A DNA stretch of 64,000 nt from contig OZ025282.1 in assembly GCA_964019165.1 (NCBI GenBank), positions 6,927,131 through 6,991,130 on the forward strand, read 5' to 3'. Position numbers and translations under genes: made by a program. The stretch is from Mastigias papua (taxonomy: Eukaryota > Cnidaria > Scyphozoa > Rhizostomeae > Mastigiidae). The notes beneath the pieces were generated by a model. That model was not told where the DNA came from. It was given only the letters and a program-made list of their open reading frames with translations, and searched no databases. Of the stretch, positions 22,606-36,117 are shown in pieces; positions within the stretch are counted from its first letter, which is position 1; each line of letters opens with the position of its first letter.

Positions 22606-25600
22606 CTATAACCTTGGTATTTTGCGCAAAAATGACCAAAATTGAAATTGATTGATTTTGATTGCAGATTGAAAAGTGATGAAAATGAGCGATTTTTGGC
22701 CAAAAAGTAAGGCTATAACCTTGGTATTTTGCCCAAAAATGACCAAAATTGAAATTGATTGATTTTGATTGCAGATTGAAAAGTGATGAAAATGAGCGAA
22801 TTTTGGCCAAAAAGTAAGGCTATAACCTTGGTATTTTGCCCAAAATTGACAATAATTGAAATTGATTGATTTTGATTGCAGATTGAAAAGTGATGAAAAT
22901 GAGCGATTTTTGGCCAAAAAGTAAGGCTATAACCTTGGTATTTTGCCCAAAAATGACCAAAATTGAAATTGATTGATTTTGATTGCAGATTGAAAAGTGA
23001 TGAAAATGAGCGATTTTTGGCCAAAAAGTAAGGCTATAACCTTGGTATTTTACCCAAAGATGACCAAAATTGAAATTGATTGATTTTGATTGCAGATTGA
23101 AAAGTGATGAAAATGAGCGATTTTTGGCCAAAAAGTAAGGCTATAACCTTGGTATTTTGCCCAAAAATGACCAAAATTGAAATTGATTGATTTTGATTGC
23201 AGATTGAAAAGTGATGAAAATGAGCGATTTTTGGCCAAAAAGTAAGGCTATAACCTTGGTATTTTGCCCAAAAATGACCAAAATTGAAATTGATTGATTT
23301 TGATTGCAGATTGAAAAGTGATGAAAATGAGCGATTTTTGGCCAAAAAGTAAGGCTATAACCTTGGTATTTTGCCCAAAAATGACCAAAATTGAAATTGA
23401 TTGATTTTGATTGCAGATTGAAAATAGATGAAAATGAGCGAATTTTGGCCAAAAAGTAAGGCTACAACCATGGTATTTTGCCCAAAATTGACAAAAATTG
23501 AAATTGATTGATTTTGATTGCAGATTGAAAAGTGATGAAAATGAGCGATTTTTGGCCAAAAAGTAAGGCTATAACCATGTTATTTTGCCCAAAAATGACC
23601 AAAATTGAAATTGATTGATTTTGATTGCAGATTGAAAAGTGATGAAAATGAGCGATTTTTGGCCAAAAAGTAAGGCTATAACCATGGTATTTTGCCCAAA
23701 ATTGACAATAATTGAAATTGATTGATTTTGATTGCAGATTGAAAAGTGATGAAAATGAGCGATTTTTGGCCAAAAAGTAAGGCTATAACCTTGGTATTTT
23801 GCCCAAAATTGACAAAAATTGAAATTGATTGATTTTGATTGCAGATTGAAAAGTGATGAAAATGAGCGATTTTTGGCCAAAAAGTAAGGCTATAACCTTG
23901 GTATTTTGCCCAAAAATGACCAAAATTGAAATTGATTGATTTTGATTGCAGATTGAAAAGTGATGAAAATGAGCGATTTTTGGCCAAAAAGTAAGGCTAT
24001 AACCTTCGTATTTTGCCCAAAAATGACCAAAATTGAAATTGATTGATTTTGATTGCAGATTGAAAAGTGATGAAAATGAGCGAATTTTGGCCAAAAATTA
24101 AGGCTATAACCATGGTATTTTGCCCAAAACTGACCAAAATTGAAATTGATTGATTTTGATTGCAGATTGACAAGTGATGAAAATGAGCGAGTTTTGGCCA
24201 AAAAGTAAGGCTATAACCTTGGTATTTTGCCCAAAATTGACAAAAATTGAAATTGATTGATTTTGATTGCAGATTGAAAAGTGATGAAAATGAGCGAGTT
24301 TTGGCCAAATAGTAAGGCTATAACCTTGGTATTTTGCCCAAAAATGACCAAAATTGAAATTGATTGATTTTGATTGCAGATTGAAAAGTGATGAAAATGA
24401 GCGATTTTTGGCCAAAAAGTAAGGCTATAACCTTGGTATTTTGCCCAAAAATGACCAAAATTGAAATTGATTGATTTTGATTGCAGATTGAAAAGTGATG
24501 AAAATGAGCGATTTTTGGCCAAAAAGTAAGGCTATAACCTTGGTATTTTGCCCAAAAATGACCAAAATTGAAATTGATTGATTTTGATTGCAGATTGAAA
24601 AGTGATGAAAATGAGCGAATTTTGGCCAAAAAGTAAGGCTATAACCTTGGTATTTTGCCCAACATTGACAATAATTGAAATTGATTGATTTTGATTGCAG
24701 ATTGAAAAGTGATGAAAATGAGCGATTTTTGGCCAAAAAGTAAGGCTATAACCTTGGTATTTTGCCCAAAAATGACCAAAATTGAAATTGATTGATTTTG
24801 ATTGCAGATTGAAAAGTGATGAAAATGAGCGATTTTTGGCCAAAAAGTAAGGCTATAACCTTGGTATTTTACCCAAAGATGACCAAAATTGAAATTGATT
24901 GATTTTGATTGCAGATTGAAAAGTGATCAAAATGAGCGATTTTTGGCCAAAAAGTAAGGCTATAACCTTGGTATTTTGCCCAAAAATGACCAAAATTGAA
25001 ATTGATTGATTTTGATTGCAGATTGAAAAGTGATGAAAATGAGCGATTTTTGGCCAAAAAGTAAGGCTATAACCATGGTATTTTGCCCAAAAATGACCAA
25101 AATTGAAATTGATTGATTTTGATTGCAGATTGAAAAGTGATGAAAATGAGCGATTTTTGGCCAAAAAGTAAGGCTATAACCTTGGTATTTTGCCCAACAA
25201 TGACCAAAATTGAAATTGATTGATTTTGATTGCAGATTGAAAAGTGATGAAAATGAGCGAATTTTGGCCAAAAAGTAAGGCTACAACCATGGTATTTTGC
25301 CCAAAATTGACAAAAATTGAAATTGATTGATTTTGATTGCAGATTGAAAAGTGATGAAAATGAGCGATTTTTGGCCAAAAAGTAAGGCTATAACCATGTT
25401 ATTTTGCCCAAAAATGACCAAAATTGAAATTGATTGATTTTGATTGCAGATTGAAAAGTGATGAAAATGAGCGATTTTTGGCCAAAAAGTAAGGCTATAA
25501 CCATGGTATTTTGCCCAAAATTGACAATAATTGAAATTGATTGATTTTGATTGCAGATTGAAAAGTGATGAAAATGAGCGATTTTTGGCCAAAAAGTAAG

Positions 25601-25800
25601 GCTATAACCTTGGTATTTTGCCCAAAATTGACAAAAATTGAAATTGATTGATTTTGATTGCAGATTGAAAAGTGATGAAAATGAGCGATTTTTGGCCAAA
25701 AAGTAAGGCTATAACCTTGGTATTTTGCCCAAAAATGACCAAAATTGAAATTGATTGATTTTGATTGCAGATTGAAAAGTGATGAAAATGAGCGATTTTT
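22606..25800. repeat. Duplication of seventeen monomers (1819 bp)
   Basis: TTTTACCCAAAGATGACC occurs at about 23048, 24867 and 25830. The first interval is 1819 bp = 17 x 107 and the second 963 bp = 9 x 107. Neighbouring variants, including CCATGTTATTTTG, follow the same offsets. Confidence 0.78.
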
Positions 25801-28699
25801 GGCCAAAAAGTAAGGCTATAACCTTGGTATTTTACCCAAAGATGACCAAAATTGAAATTGATTGATTTTGATTGCAGATTGAAAAGTGATGAAAATGAGC
25901 GATTTTTGGCCAAAAAGTAAGGCTATAACCTTGGTATTTTGCCCAAAAATGACCAAAATTGAAATTGATTGATTTTGATTGCAGATTGAAAAGTGATGAA
26001 AATGAGCGATTTTTGGCCAAAAAGTAAGGCTATAACCATGGTATTTTGCCCAAAAATGACCAAAATTGAAATTGATTGATTTTGATTGCAGATTGAAAAG
26101 TGATGAAAATGAGCGATTTTTGGCCAAAAAGTAAGGCTATAACCTTGGTATTTTGCCCAAAATTGACAAAAATTGAAATTGATTGATTTTGATTGCAGAT
26201 TGAAAAGTGATGAAAATGAGCGATTTTTGGCCAAAAAGTAAGGCTATAACCTTGGTATTTTGCCCAAAAATGACCAAAATTGAAATTGATTGATTTTGAT
26301 TGCAGATTGAAAAGTGATGAAAATGAGCGATTTTTGGCCAAAAAGTAAGGCTATAACCTTCGTATTTTGCCCATAAATGACCAAAATTGAAATTGATTGA
26401 TTTTGATTGCAGATTGAAAAGTGATGAAAATGAGCGATTTTTGGCCAAAAAGTAAGGCTATAGCCTTGGTATGTTGCCCAAAAATGACCAAACTTGAAAT
26501 TGATTGATTTTGATTGCAGATTGAAAAGTGATGAAAATGAGCGATTTTTGACCAAAAAGTAAGGCTATAACCTTGGTATTTTGCCCAATAATGACCAAAA
26601 TTGAAATTGATTGATTTTGATTGCAGATTGAAAAGTAATGAAAATGAGCGATTTTTGACCAAAAAGTAAGGCTATAACCTTGGTATTTTGCCGAAAAATG
26701 ACCAAAATTGAAATTGATTGATTTTGATTGCAGATTGAAAAGTGATGAAAATGAGCGATTTTTGGCCAAAAAGTAAGGCTATAACCTTGGTATTTTGCCC
26801 AAAAATGACCAAAATTGAAATTGATTGATTTTGATTGCAGATTGAAAAGTGATGAAAATGAGCGATTTTTGGCCAAAAAGTAAGGCTATAACCTTGGTAT
26901 TTTGCCCAAAAATGACCAAAATTGAACTTGATTGATTTTGATTGCAGATTGAAAAGTGATGAAAATGAGCGAATTTTGGCCAAAAATTAAGGCTATAACC
27001 ATGGTATTTTGCCCAAAACTGACCAAAATTGAAATTGATTGATTTTGATTGCAGATTGACAAGTGATGAAAATGAGCGAGTTTTGGCCAAAAAGTAAGGC
27101 TATAACCTTGGTATTTTGCCCAAAATTGACAAAAATTGAAATTGATTGATTTTGATTGCAGATTGAAAAGTGATGAAAATGAGCGATTTTTGGCCAAAAA
27201 GTAAGGCTATAACCTTGGTATTTTGCCCAAAAATGACCAAAATTGAAATTGATTGATTTTGATTGCAGATTGAAAAGTGATGAAAATGAGCGATTTTTGG
27301 CCAAAAAGTAAGGCTATAACCTTCGTATTTTGCCCATAAATGACCAAAATTGAAATTGATTGATTTTGATTGCAGATTGAAAAGTGATGAAAATGAGCGA
27401 TTTTTGGCCAAAAAGTAAGGCTATAGCCTTGGTATGTTGCCCAAAAATGACCAAACTTGAAATTGATTGATTTTGATTGCAGATTGAAAAGTGATGAAAA
27501 TGAGCGATTTTTGGCCAAAAAGTAAGGCTATAACCTTGGTATTTTGCCCAAAAATGACCAAAATTGAAATTGATTGATTTTGATTGCAGATTGAAAAGTG
27601 ATGAAAATGAGCGATTTTTGACCAAAAAGTAAGGCTATAACCTTGGTATTTTGCCGAAAAATGACCAAAATTGAAATTGATTGATTTTGATTGCAGATTG
27701 AAAAGTGATGAAAATGAGCGATTTTTGGCCAAAGAGTAAGGCTATAACCTTGGTATTTTGCCCAAAAATGACCAAAATTGAAATTGATTGATTTTGATTG
27801 CAGATTGAAAAGTGATGAAAATGAGCGATTTTTGGCCAAAAAGTAAGGCTATAACCTTGGTATTTTGCCCAAAAATGACCAAAATTGAAATTGATTGATT
27901 TTGATTGCAGATTGAAAAGTGTTGAAAATGAGCGAATTTTGGCGAAAAATTAAGGCTATAACCATGGTATTTTGCCCAAAACTGACCAAAATTGAAATTG
28001 ATTGATTTTGATTGCAGATTGACAAGTGATGAAAATGAGCGAGTTTTGGCCAAAAAGTAAGGCTATAACCATGGTATTTTGCCCAAAATTGACAATAATT
28101 GAAATTGATTGATTTTGATTGCAGATTGAAAAGTGATGAAAATGAGCGATTTTTGGCCAAAAAGTAAGGCTATAACCTTGGTATTTTGCCCAAAATTGAC
28201 CAAAATTGAAATTGATTGATTTTGATTGCAGATTGAAAAGTGATGAAAATGAGCGATTTTTGGCCAAAAAGTAAGGCTATAACCTTGGTATTTTGCCCAA
28301 AAATGACCAAAATTGAAATTGATTGATTTTGATTGCAGATTGAAAAGTGATGAAAATGAGCGATTTTTGGCCAAAAAGTAAGGCTATAACCTTGGTATTT
28401 TGCCGAAAAATGACCAAAGTTGAAATTGATTGATTTTGATTGCAGATTGAAAAGTGATGAAAATGAGCGATTTTTGGCCAAAAAGTAAGGCTATAACCTT
28501 GGTATTTTGCCGAAAAATGACCAAAATTGAAATTGATTGATTTTGATTGCAGATTGAAAAGTGATGAAAATGAGCGATTTTTGGCCAAAAAGTAAGGCTA
28601 TAACCTTGGTATTTTGCCCAAAAATGACCAAAATTGAAATTGATTGATTTTGATTGCAGATTGAAAAGTGATGAAAATGAGCGAATTTTGGCCATAAAT

Positions 28700-31600
28700 T
28701 AAGGCTATAACCATGGTATTTTGCCCAAAATTGACAATAATTGAAATTGATTGATTTTGATTGCAGATTGAAAAGTGATGAAAATGAGCGAGTTTTGGCC
28801 AAAAAGTAAGGCTATAACCTTGGTATTTTGCCCAAAAATGACCAAAATTGAAATTGATTGATTTTGATTGCAGATTGAAAAGTGATGAAAATGAGCGAAT
28901 TTTGGCCAAACATTAAGGCTATAACCATGGTATTTTGCCCAAAATTGACAATAATTGAAATTGATTGATTTTGATTGCAGATTGAAAAGTGATGAAAATG
29001 AGCGATTTTTGGCCAAAAAGTAAGGCTATAACCTTGGTATTTTGCCCAAAATTGACAAAAATTGAAATTGATTGATTTTGATTGCAGATTGACAAGTGAT
29101 GAAAATGAGCGAATTTTGGCCAAAAAGTAAGGCTATAACCATGGTATTTTGCCCAAAATTGACAATAATTGACATTGATTGATTTTGATTGCAGATTGAA
29201 AAGTGATGAAAATGAGCGATTTTTGGCCAAAAAGTAAGGCTATAGCCTTGGTATGTTGCCCAAAAATGACCAAACTTGAAATTGATTGATTTTGATTGCA
29301 GATTGAAAAGTGATGAAAATGAGCGATTTTTGGCCAAAAAGTAAGGCTATAACCTTGGTATTTTGCCCAAAATTGACAAAAATTGAAATTGATTGATTTT
29401 GATTGCAGATTGAAAAGTGATGAAAATGAGCGAATTTTGGCCAAAAAGTAAGGCTATAACCTTGGTATTTTGCCCAAAAATGACCAAAATTGAAATTGAT
29501 TGATTTTGATTGCAGATTGAAAAGTGATGAAAATGAGCGATTTTTGGCCAAAAAGTAAGGCTATAACCTTGGTATTTTGCCGAAAAATGACCAAAATTGA
29601 CAATAATTGACATTGATTGATTTTGATTGCAGATTGAAAAGTGATGAAAATGAGCGATTTTTGGCCAAAAAGTAAGGCTATAGCCTTGGTATGTTGCCCA
29701 AAAATGACCACACTTGAAATTGATTGATTTTGATTGCAGATTGAAAAGTGATGAAAATGAGCGATTTTTGGCCAAAAAGTAAGGCTATAACCTTGGTATT
29801 TTGCCCAAAATTGACAAAAATTGAAATTGATTGATTTTGATTGCAGATTGAAAAGTGATGAAAATGAGCGAATTTTGGCCAAAAAGTAAGGCTATAACCT
29901 TGGTATTTTGCCCAAAAATGACCAAAATTGAAATTGATTGATTTTGATTGCAGATTGAAAAGTGATGAAAATGAGCGATTTTTGGCCAAAAAGTAAGGCT
30001 ATAACCTTGGTATTTTGCCGAAAAATGACCAAAATTGAAATTGATTGATTTTGATTGCAGATTGAAAAGTGATGAAAATGAGCGATTTTTGGCCAAAAAG
30101 TAAGGCTATAGCCTTGGTATGTTGCCCAAAAATGACCAAACTTGAAATTGTTTGATTTTGATTGCAGATTGAAAAGTGATGAAAATGAGCGATTTTTGAC
30201 CAAAAAGTAAGGCTATAGCCTTGGTATGTTGCCCAAAAATGACCAAACTTGAAATTGATTGATTTTGATTGCAGATTGAAAAGTGATGAAAATGAGCGAT
30301 GTTTGGCCAAAAAGTAAGGCTATAACCTTGGTATTTTGCCCAAAATTGACAAAAATTGAAATTGATTGATTTTGATTGCAGATTGAAAAGTGATGAAAAT
30401 GAGCGAATTTTGGCCAAAAAGTAAGGCTATAACCTTGGTATTTTGCCCAAAAATGACCAAAATTGAAATTGATTGATTTTGATTGCAGATTGAAAAGTGA
30501 TGAAAATGAGCGATTTTTGGCCAAAAAGTAAGGCTATAACCTTGGTATTTTGCCGAAAAATGACCAAAATTGACAATAATTGACATTGATTGATTTTGAT
30601 TGCAGATTGAAAAGTGATGAAAATGAGCGATTTTTGGCCAAAAAGTAAGGCTATAGCCTTGGTATGTTGCCCAAAAATGACCAAACTTGAAATTGATTGA
30701 TTTTGATTGCAGATTGAAAAGTGATGAAAATGAGCGATTTTTGGCCAAAAAGTAAGGCTATAACCTTGGTATTTTGCCCAAAATTGACAAAAATTGAAAT
30801 TGATTGATTTTGATTGCAGATTGAAAAGTGATGAAAATGAGCGAATTTTGGCCAAAAAGTAAGGCTATAACCTTGGTATTTTGCCCAAAAATGACCAAAA
30901 TTGAAATTGATTGATTTTGATTGCAGATTGAAAAGTGATGAAAATGAGCGATTTTTGGCCAAAAAGTAAGGCTATAACCTTGGTATTTTGCCGAAAAATG
31001 ACCAAAATTGAAATTGATTGATTTTGATTGCAGATTGAAAAGTGATGAAAATGAGCGATTTTTGGCCAAAAAGTAAGGCTATAGCCTTGGTATGTTGCCC
31101 AAAAATGACCAAACTTGAAATTGTTTGATTTTGATTGCAGATTGAAAAGTGATGAAAATGAGCGATTTTTGACCAAAAAGTAAGGCTATAACCTTGGTAT
31201 TTTGCCCAAAAATGACCAAAATTGAAATTGATTGATTTTGATTGCAGATTGAAAAGTAATGAAAATGAGCGATTTTTGACCAAAAAGTAAGGCTATAACC
31301 TTGGTATTTTGCCGAAAAATGACCAAAATTGAAATTGATTGATTTTGATTGCAGATTGAAAAGTGATGAAAATGAGCGATTTTTGGCCAAAAAGTAAGGC
31401 TATAACCATGGTATTTTGCCCAAAAATGACCAAAATTGAAATTGATTGATTTTGATTGCAGATTGAAAAGTGATGAAAATGAGCGATTTTTGGCCAAAAA
31501 GTAAGGCTATAACCTTGGTATTTTGCCCAAAAATGACCAAAATTGAACTTGATTGATTTTGATTGCAGATTGAAAAGTGATGAAAATGAGCGATTTTTGG

Positions 31601-34080
31601 CCAAAAATTAAGGCTATAACCATGGTATTTTGCCCAAAATTGAAAATAATTGAAATTGATTGATTTTCATTGCAGATTGAAAAGTGATGAAAATGAGCGA
31701 TTTTTGGCCAAAAAGTAAGGCTATAACCTTGGTATTTTGCCCAAAATTGACAAAAATTGAAATTGATTGATTTTGATTGCAGATTGAAAAGTGATGAAAA
31801 TGAGCGAATTTTGGCCAAAAAGTAAGGCTATAACCATGGTATTTTGCCCAAAATTGACAAAAATTGAAATTGATTGATTTTGATTGCAGATTGAAAAGTG
31901 ATGAAAATGAGCGATTTTTGGCCAAAAAGTAAGGCTATAACCTTGGTATTTTGCCCAAAAATGACCAAAATTGAAATTGATTGATTTTGATTGCAGATTG
32001 AAAAGTGATGAAAATGAGCGAATTTTGGCCAAACATTAAGGCTATAACCATGGTATTTTGCCCAAAATTGACAATAATTGAAATTGATTGATTTTGATTG
32101 CAGATTGAAAAGTGATGAAAATGAGCGATTTTTGGCCAAAAAGTAAGGCTATAACCTTGGTATTTTGCCCAAAATTGACAAAAATTGAAATTGATTGATT
32201 TTGATTGCAGATTGACAAGTGATGAAAATGAGCGAATTTTGGCCAAAAAGTAAGGCTATAACCATGGTATTGTGCCCAAAATTGACAATAATTGACATTG
32301 ATTGATTTTGATTGCAGATTGAAAAGTGATGAAAATGAGCGATTTTTGGCCAAAAAGTAAGGCTATAGCCTTGGTATGTTGCCCAAAAATGACCAAACTT
32401 GAAATTGATTGATTTTGATTGCAGATTGAAAAGTGATGAAAATGAGCGATTTTTGGCCAAAAAGTAAGGCTATAACCTTGGTATTTTGCCCAAAATTGAC
32501 AAAAATTGAAATTGATTGATTTTGATTGCAGATTGAAAAGTGATGAAAATGAGCGAATTTTGGCCAAAAAGTAAGGCTATAACCTTGGTATTTTGCCCAA
32601 AAATGACCAAAATTGAAATTGATTGATTTTGATTGCAGATTGAAAAGTGATGAAAATGAGCGATTTTTGGCCAAAAAGTAAGGCTATAACCTTGGTATTT
32701 TGCCGAAAAATGACCAAAATTGACAATAATTGACATTGATTGATTTTGATTGCAGATTGAAAAGTGATGAAAATGAGCGATTTTTGGCCAAAAAGTAAGG
32801 CTATAGCCTTGGTATGTTGCCCAAAAATGACCAAACTTGAAATTGATTGATTTTGATTGCAGATTGAAAAGTGATGAAAATGAGCGATTTTTGGCCAAAA
32901 AGTAAGGCTATAACCTTGGTATTTTGCCCAAAATTGACAAAAATTGAAATTGATTGATTTTGATTGCAGATTGAAAAGTGATGAAAATGAGCGAATTTTG
33001 GCCAAAAAGTAAGGCTATAACCTTGGTATTTTGCCCAAAAATGACCAAAATTGAAATTGATTGATTTTGATTGCAGATTGAAAAGTGATGAAAATGAGCG
33101 ATTTTTGGCCAAAAAGTAAGGCTATAACCTTGGTATTTTGCCGAAAAATGACCAAAATTGAAATTGATTGATTTTGATTGCAGATTGAAAAGTGATGAAA
33201 ATGAGCGATTTTTGGCCAAAAAGTAAGGCTATAGCCTTGGTATGTTGCCCAAAAATGACCAAACTTGAAATTGTTTGATTTTGATTGCAGATTGAAAAGT
33301 GATGAAAATGAGCGATTTTTGACCAGAAAGTAAGGCTATAACCTTGGTATTTTGCCCAAAAATGACCAAAATTGAAATTGATTGATTTTGATTGCAGATT
33401 GAAAAGTAATGAAAATGAGCGATTTTTGACCAAAAAGTAAGGCTATAACCTTGGTATTTTGCCGAAAAATGACCAAAATTGAAATTGATTGATTTTGATT
33501 GCAGATTGAAAAGTGATGAAAATGAGCGATTTTTGGCCAAAAAGTAAGGCTATAACCTTGGTATTTTGCCCAAAAATGACCAAAATTGAAATTGATTGAT
33601 TTTGATTGCAGATTGAAAAGTGATGAAAATGAGCGATTTTTGGCCAAAAAGTAAGGCTATAACCTTGGTATTTTGCCCAAAAATGACCAAAATTGAACTT
33701 GATTGATTTTGATTGCAGATTGAAAAGTGATGAAAATGAGCGATTTTTGGCCAAAAATTAAGGCTATAACCATGGTATTTTGCCCAAAATTGAAAATAAT
33801 TGAAATTGATTGATTTTCATTGCAGATTGAAAAGTGATGAAAATGAGCGATTTTTGGCCAAAAAGTAAGGCTATAACCTTGGTATTTTGCCCAAAATTGA
33901 CAAAAATTGAAATTGATTGATTTTGATTGCAGATTGAAAAGTGATGAAAATGAGCGAATTTTGGCCAAAAAGTAAGGCTATAACCATGGTATTTTGCCCA
34001 AAATTGACAAAAATTGAAATTGATTGATTTTGATTGCAGATTGAAAAGTGATGAAAATGAGCGATTTTTGGCCAAAAAGT
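28700..34080. repeat. Compound segmental duplication with offsets 973, 2150 and 3123 bp
   Basis: A hybrid 117-bp monomer (TGACCAAAATTGACAATAA junction) occurs at about 29588, 30561 and 32711, spaced 973 bp (9 x 107 + 10) and 2150 bp (20 x 107 + 10). Blocks 30320-31925 and 32470-34075 match monomer for monomer. Blocks 28705-29337 and 31828-32460 match at 3123 bp. The extra 10 bp behave as a tag showing that the three copies descend from one event. Confidence 0.82.
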
Positions 34081-36117
34081 AAGGCTATAACCTTGGTATT
34101 TTGCCCAAAAATGACCAAAATTGAAATTGATTGATTTTGATTGCAGATTGAAAAGTCATGAAAATGAGCGAATTTTGGCCAAAAATTAAGGCTATAACCA
34201 TGGTATTTTGCCCAAAAATGACCAAAATTGAACTTGATTGATTTTGATTGCAGATTGAAAAGTGATGAAAATGAGCGAGTTTTGGCCAAAAAGTAAGGCT
34301 ATAACCTTGGTATTTTGCCCAAAAATGACCAAAATTGAAATTGATTGATTTTGATTGCAGATTGAAAAGTGATGAAAATGAGCGAATTTTGGCCAAAAAG
34401 TAAGGCTATAACCATGGTATTTTGCCCAAAAATGACCAAAATTGAAATTGATTGATTTTGATTGCAGATTGAAAAGTGATGAAAATGAGCGAATTTTGGC
34501 CAAAAAGTAAGGCTATAACCATGGTATTTTGCCCAAAAATGACCAAAATTGAAATTGATTGATTTTGATTGCAGATTGAAAAGTGATGAAAATGAGCGAT
34601 TTTTGGCCAAAAAGTAAGGCTATAACCTTGGTATTTTGCCCAAAAATGACCAAAATTGAAATTGATTGATTTTGATTGCAGATTGAAAAGTGATGAAAAT
34701 GAGCGAATTTTGGCCAAAAATTAAGGCTATAACCATGGTATTTTGCCCAAAAATGACCAAAATTGAAATTGATTGATTTTGATTGCAGATTGAAAAGTGA
34801 TGAAAATGAGCGATTTTTGGCCAAAAAGTAAGGCTATAACCTTGGTATTTTGCCCAAAATTGACAAAAATTGAAATTGATTGATTTTGATTGCAGATTGA
34901 AAAGTGATGAAAATGAGCGAATTTTGGCCAAAAAGTAAGGCTATAACCATGGTATTTTGCCCAAAATTGACAAAAATTGAAATTGATTGATTTTGATTGC
35001 AGATTGAAAAGTGATGAAAATGAGCGATTTTTGGCCAAAAAGTAAGGCTATAACCTTGGTATTTTGCCCAAAAATGACCAAAATTGAAATTGATTGATTT
35101 TGATTCCAGATTGAAAAGTGATGAAAATGAGCGAGTTTTGGCCAAAAAGTAAGGCTATAACCTTGGTATTTTGCCCAAAAATGACCAAAATTGAAATTGA
35201 TTGATTTTGATTGCAGATTGAAAAGTGATGAAAATGAGCGAATTTTGGCCAAAAAGTAAGGCTATAACCATGGTATTTTGCCCAAAAATGACCAAACTTG
35301 AAATTGATTGATTTTGATTGCAGATTGAAAAGTGATGAAAATGAGCGAATTTTGGCCAAAAAGTAAGGCTATAACCTTGGTATTTTGCCCAAAAATGACC
35401 AAAATTGAAATTGATTGATTTTGATTGCAGATTGAAAAGTGATGAAAATGAGCGATTTTTGGCCAAAAAGTAAGGCTATAACCATGGTATTTTGCCCAAA
35501 ATTGACAATAATTGAAATTGATTGATTTTGATTGCAGATTGAAAAGTGATGAAAATGAGCGATTTTTGGCCAAAAAGTAAGGCTATAACCTTGGTATTTT
35601 GCCCAAAAATGACCAAAATTGAAATTGATTGATTTTGATTGCAGATTGAAAAGTGATGAAAATGAGCGATTTTTGACCAAAAAGTAAGGCTATAACCTTG
35701 GTATTTTGCCGACAAATGACCAAAATTGAAATTGATTGATTTTGATTGCAGATTGAAAAGTGATGAAAATGAGCGATTTTTGGCCAAAAAGTAAGGCTAT
35801 AACCTTGGTATTTTGCCCAAAAATGACCAAACTTGAAATTGATTGATTTTGATTGCAGATTGAAAAGTGATGAAAATGAGCGATGTTTGGCCAAAAAGTA
35901 AGGCTATAACCTTGGTATTTTGCCCAAAAATGACCAAAATTGAAATTGATTGATTTTGATTGCAGATTGAAAAGTGATGAAAATGAGCGAATTTTGGCCA
36001 AAAATTAAGGCTATAACCATGGTATTTTGCCCAAAACTGACCAAAATTGAAATTGATTGATTTTGATTGCAGATTGAAAAGTGATGAAAATGAGCGAGTT
36101 GTGGCCAAAAAGTAAGG

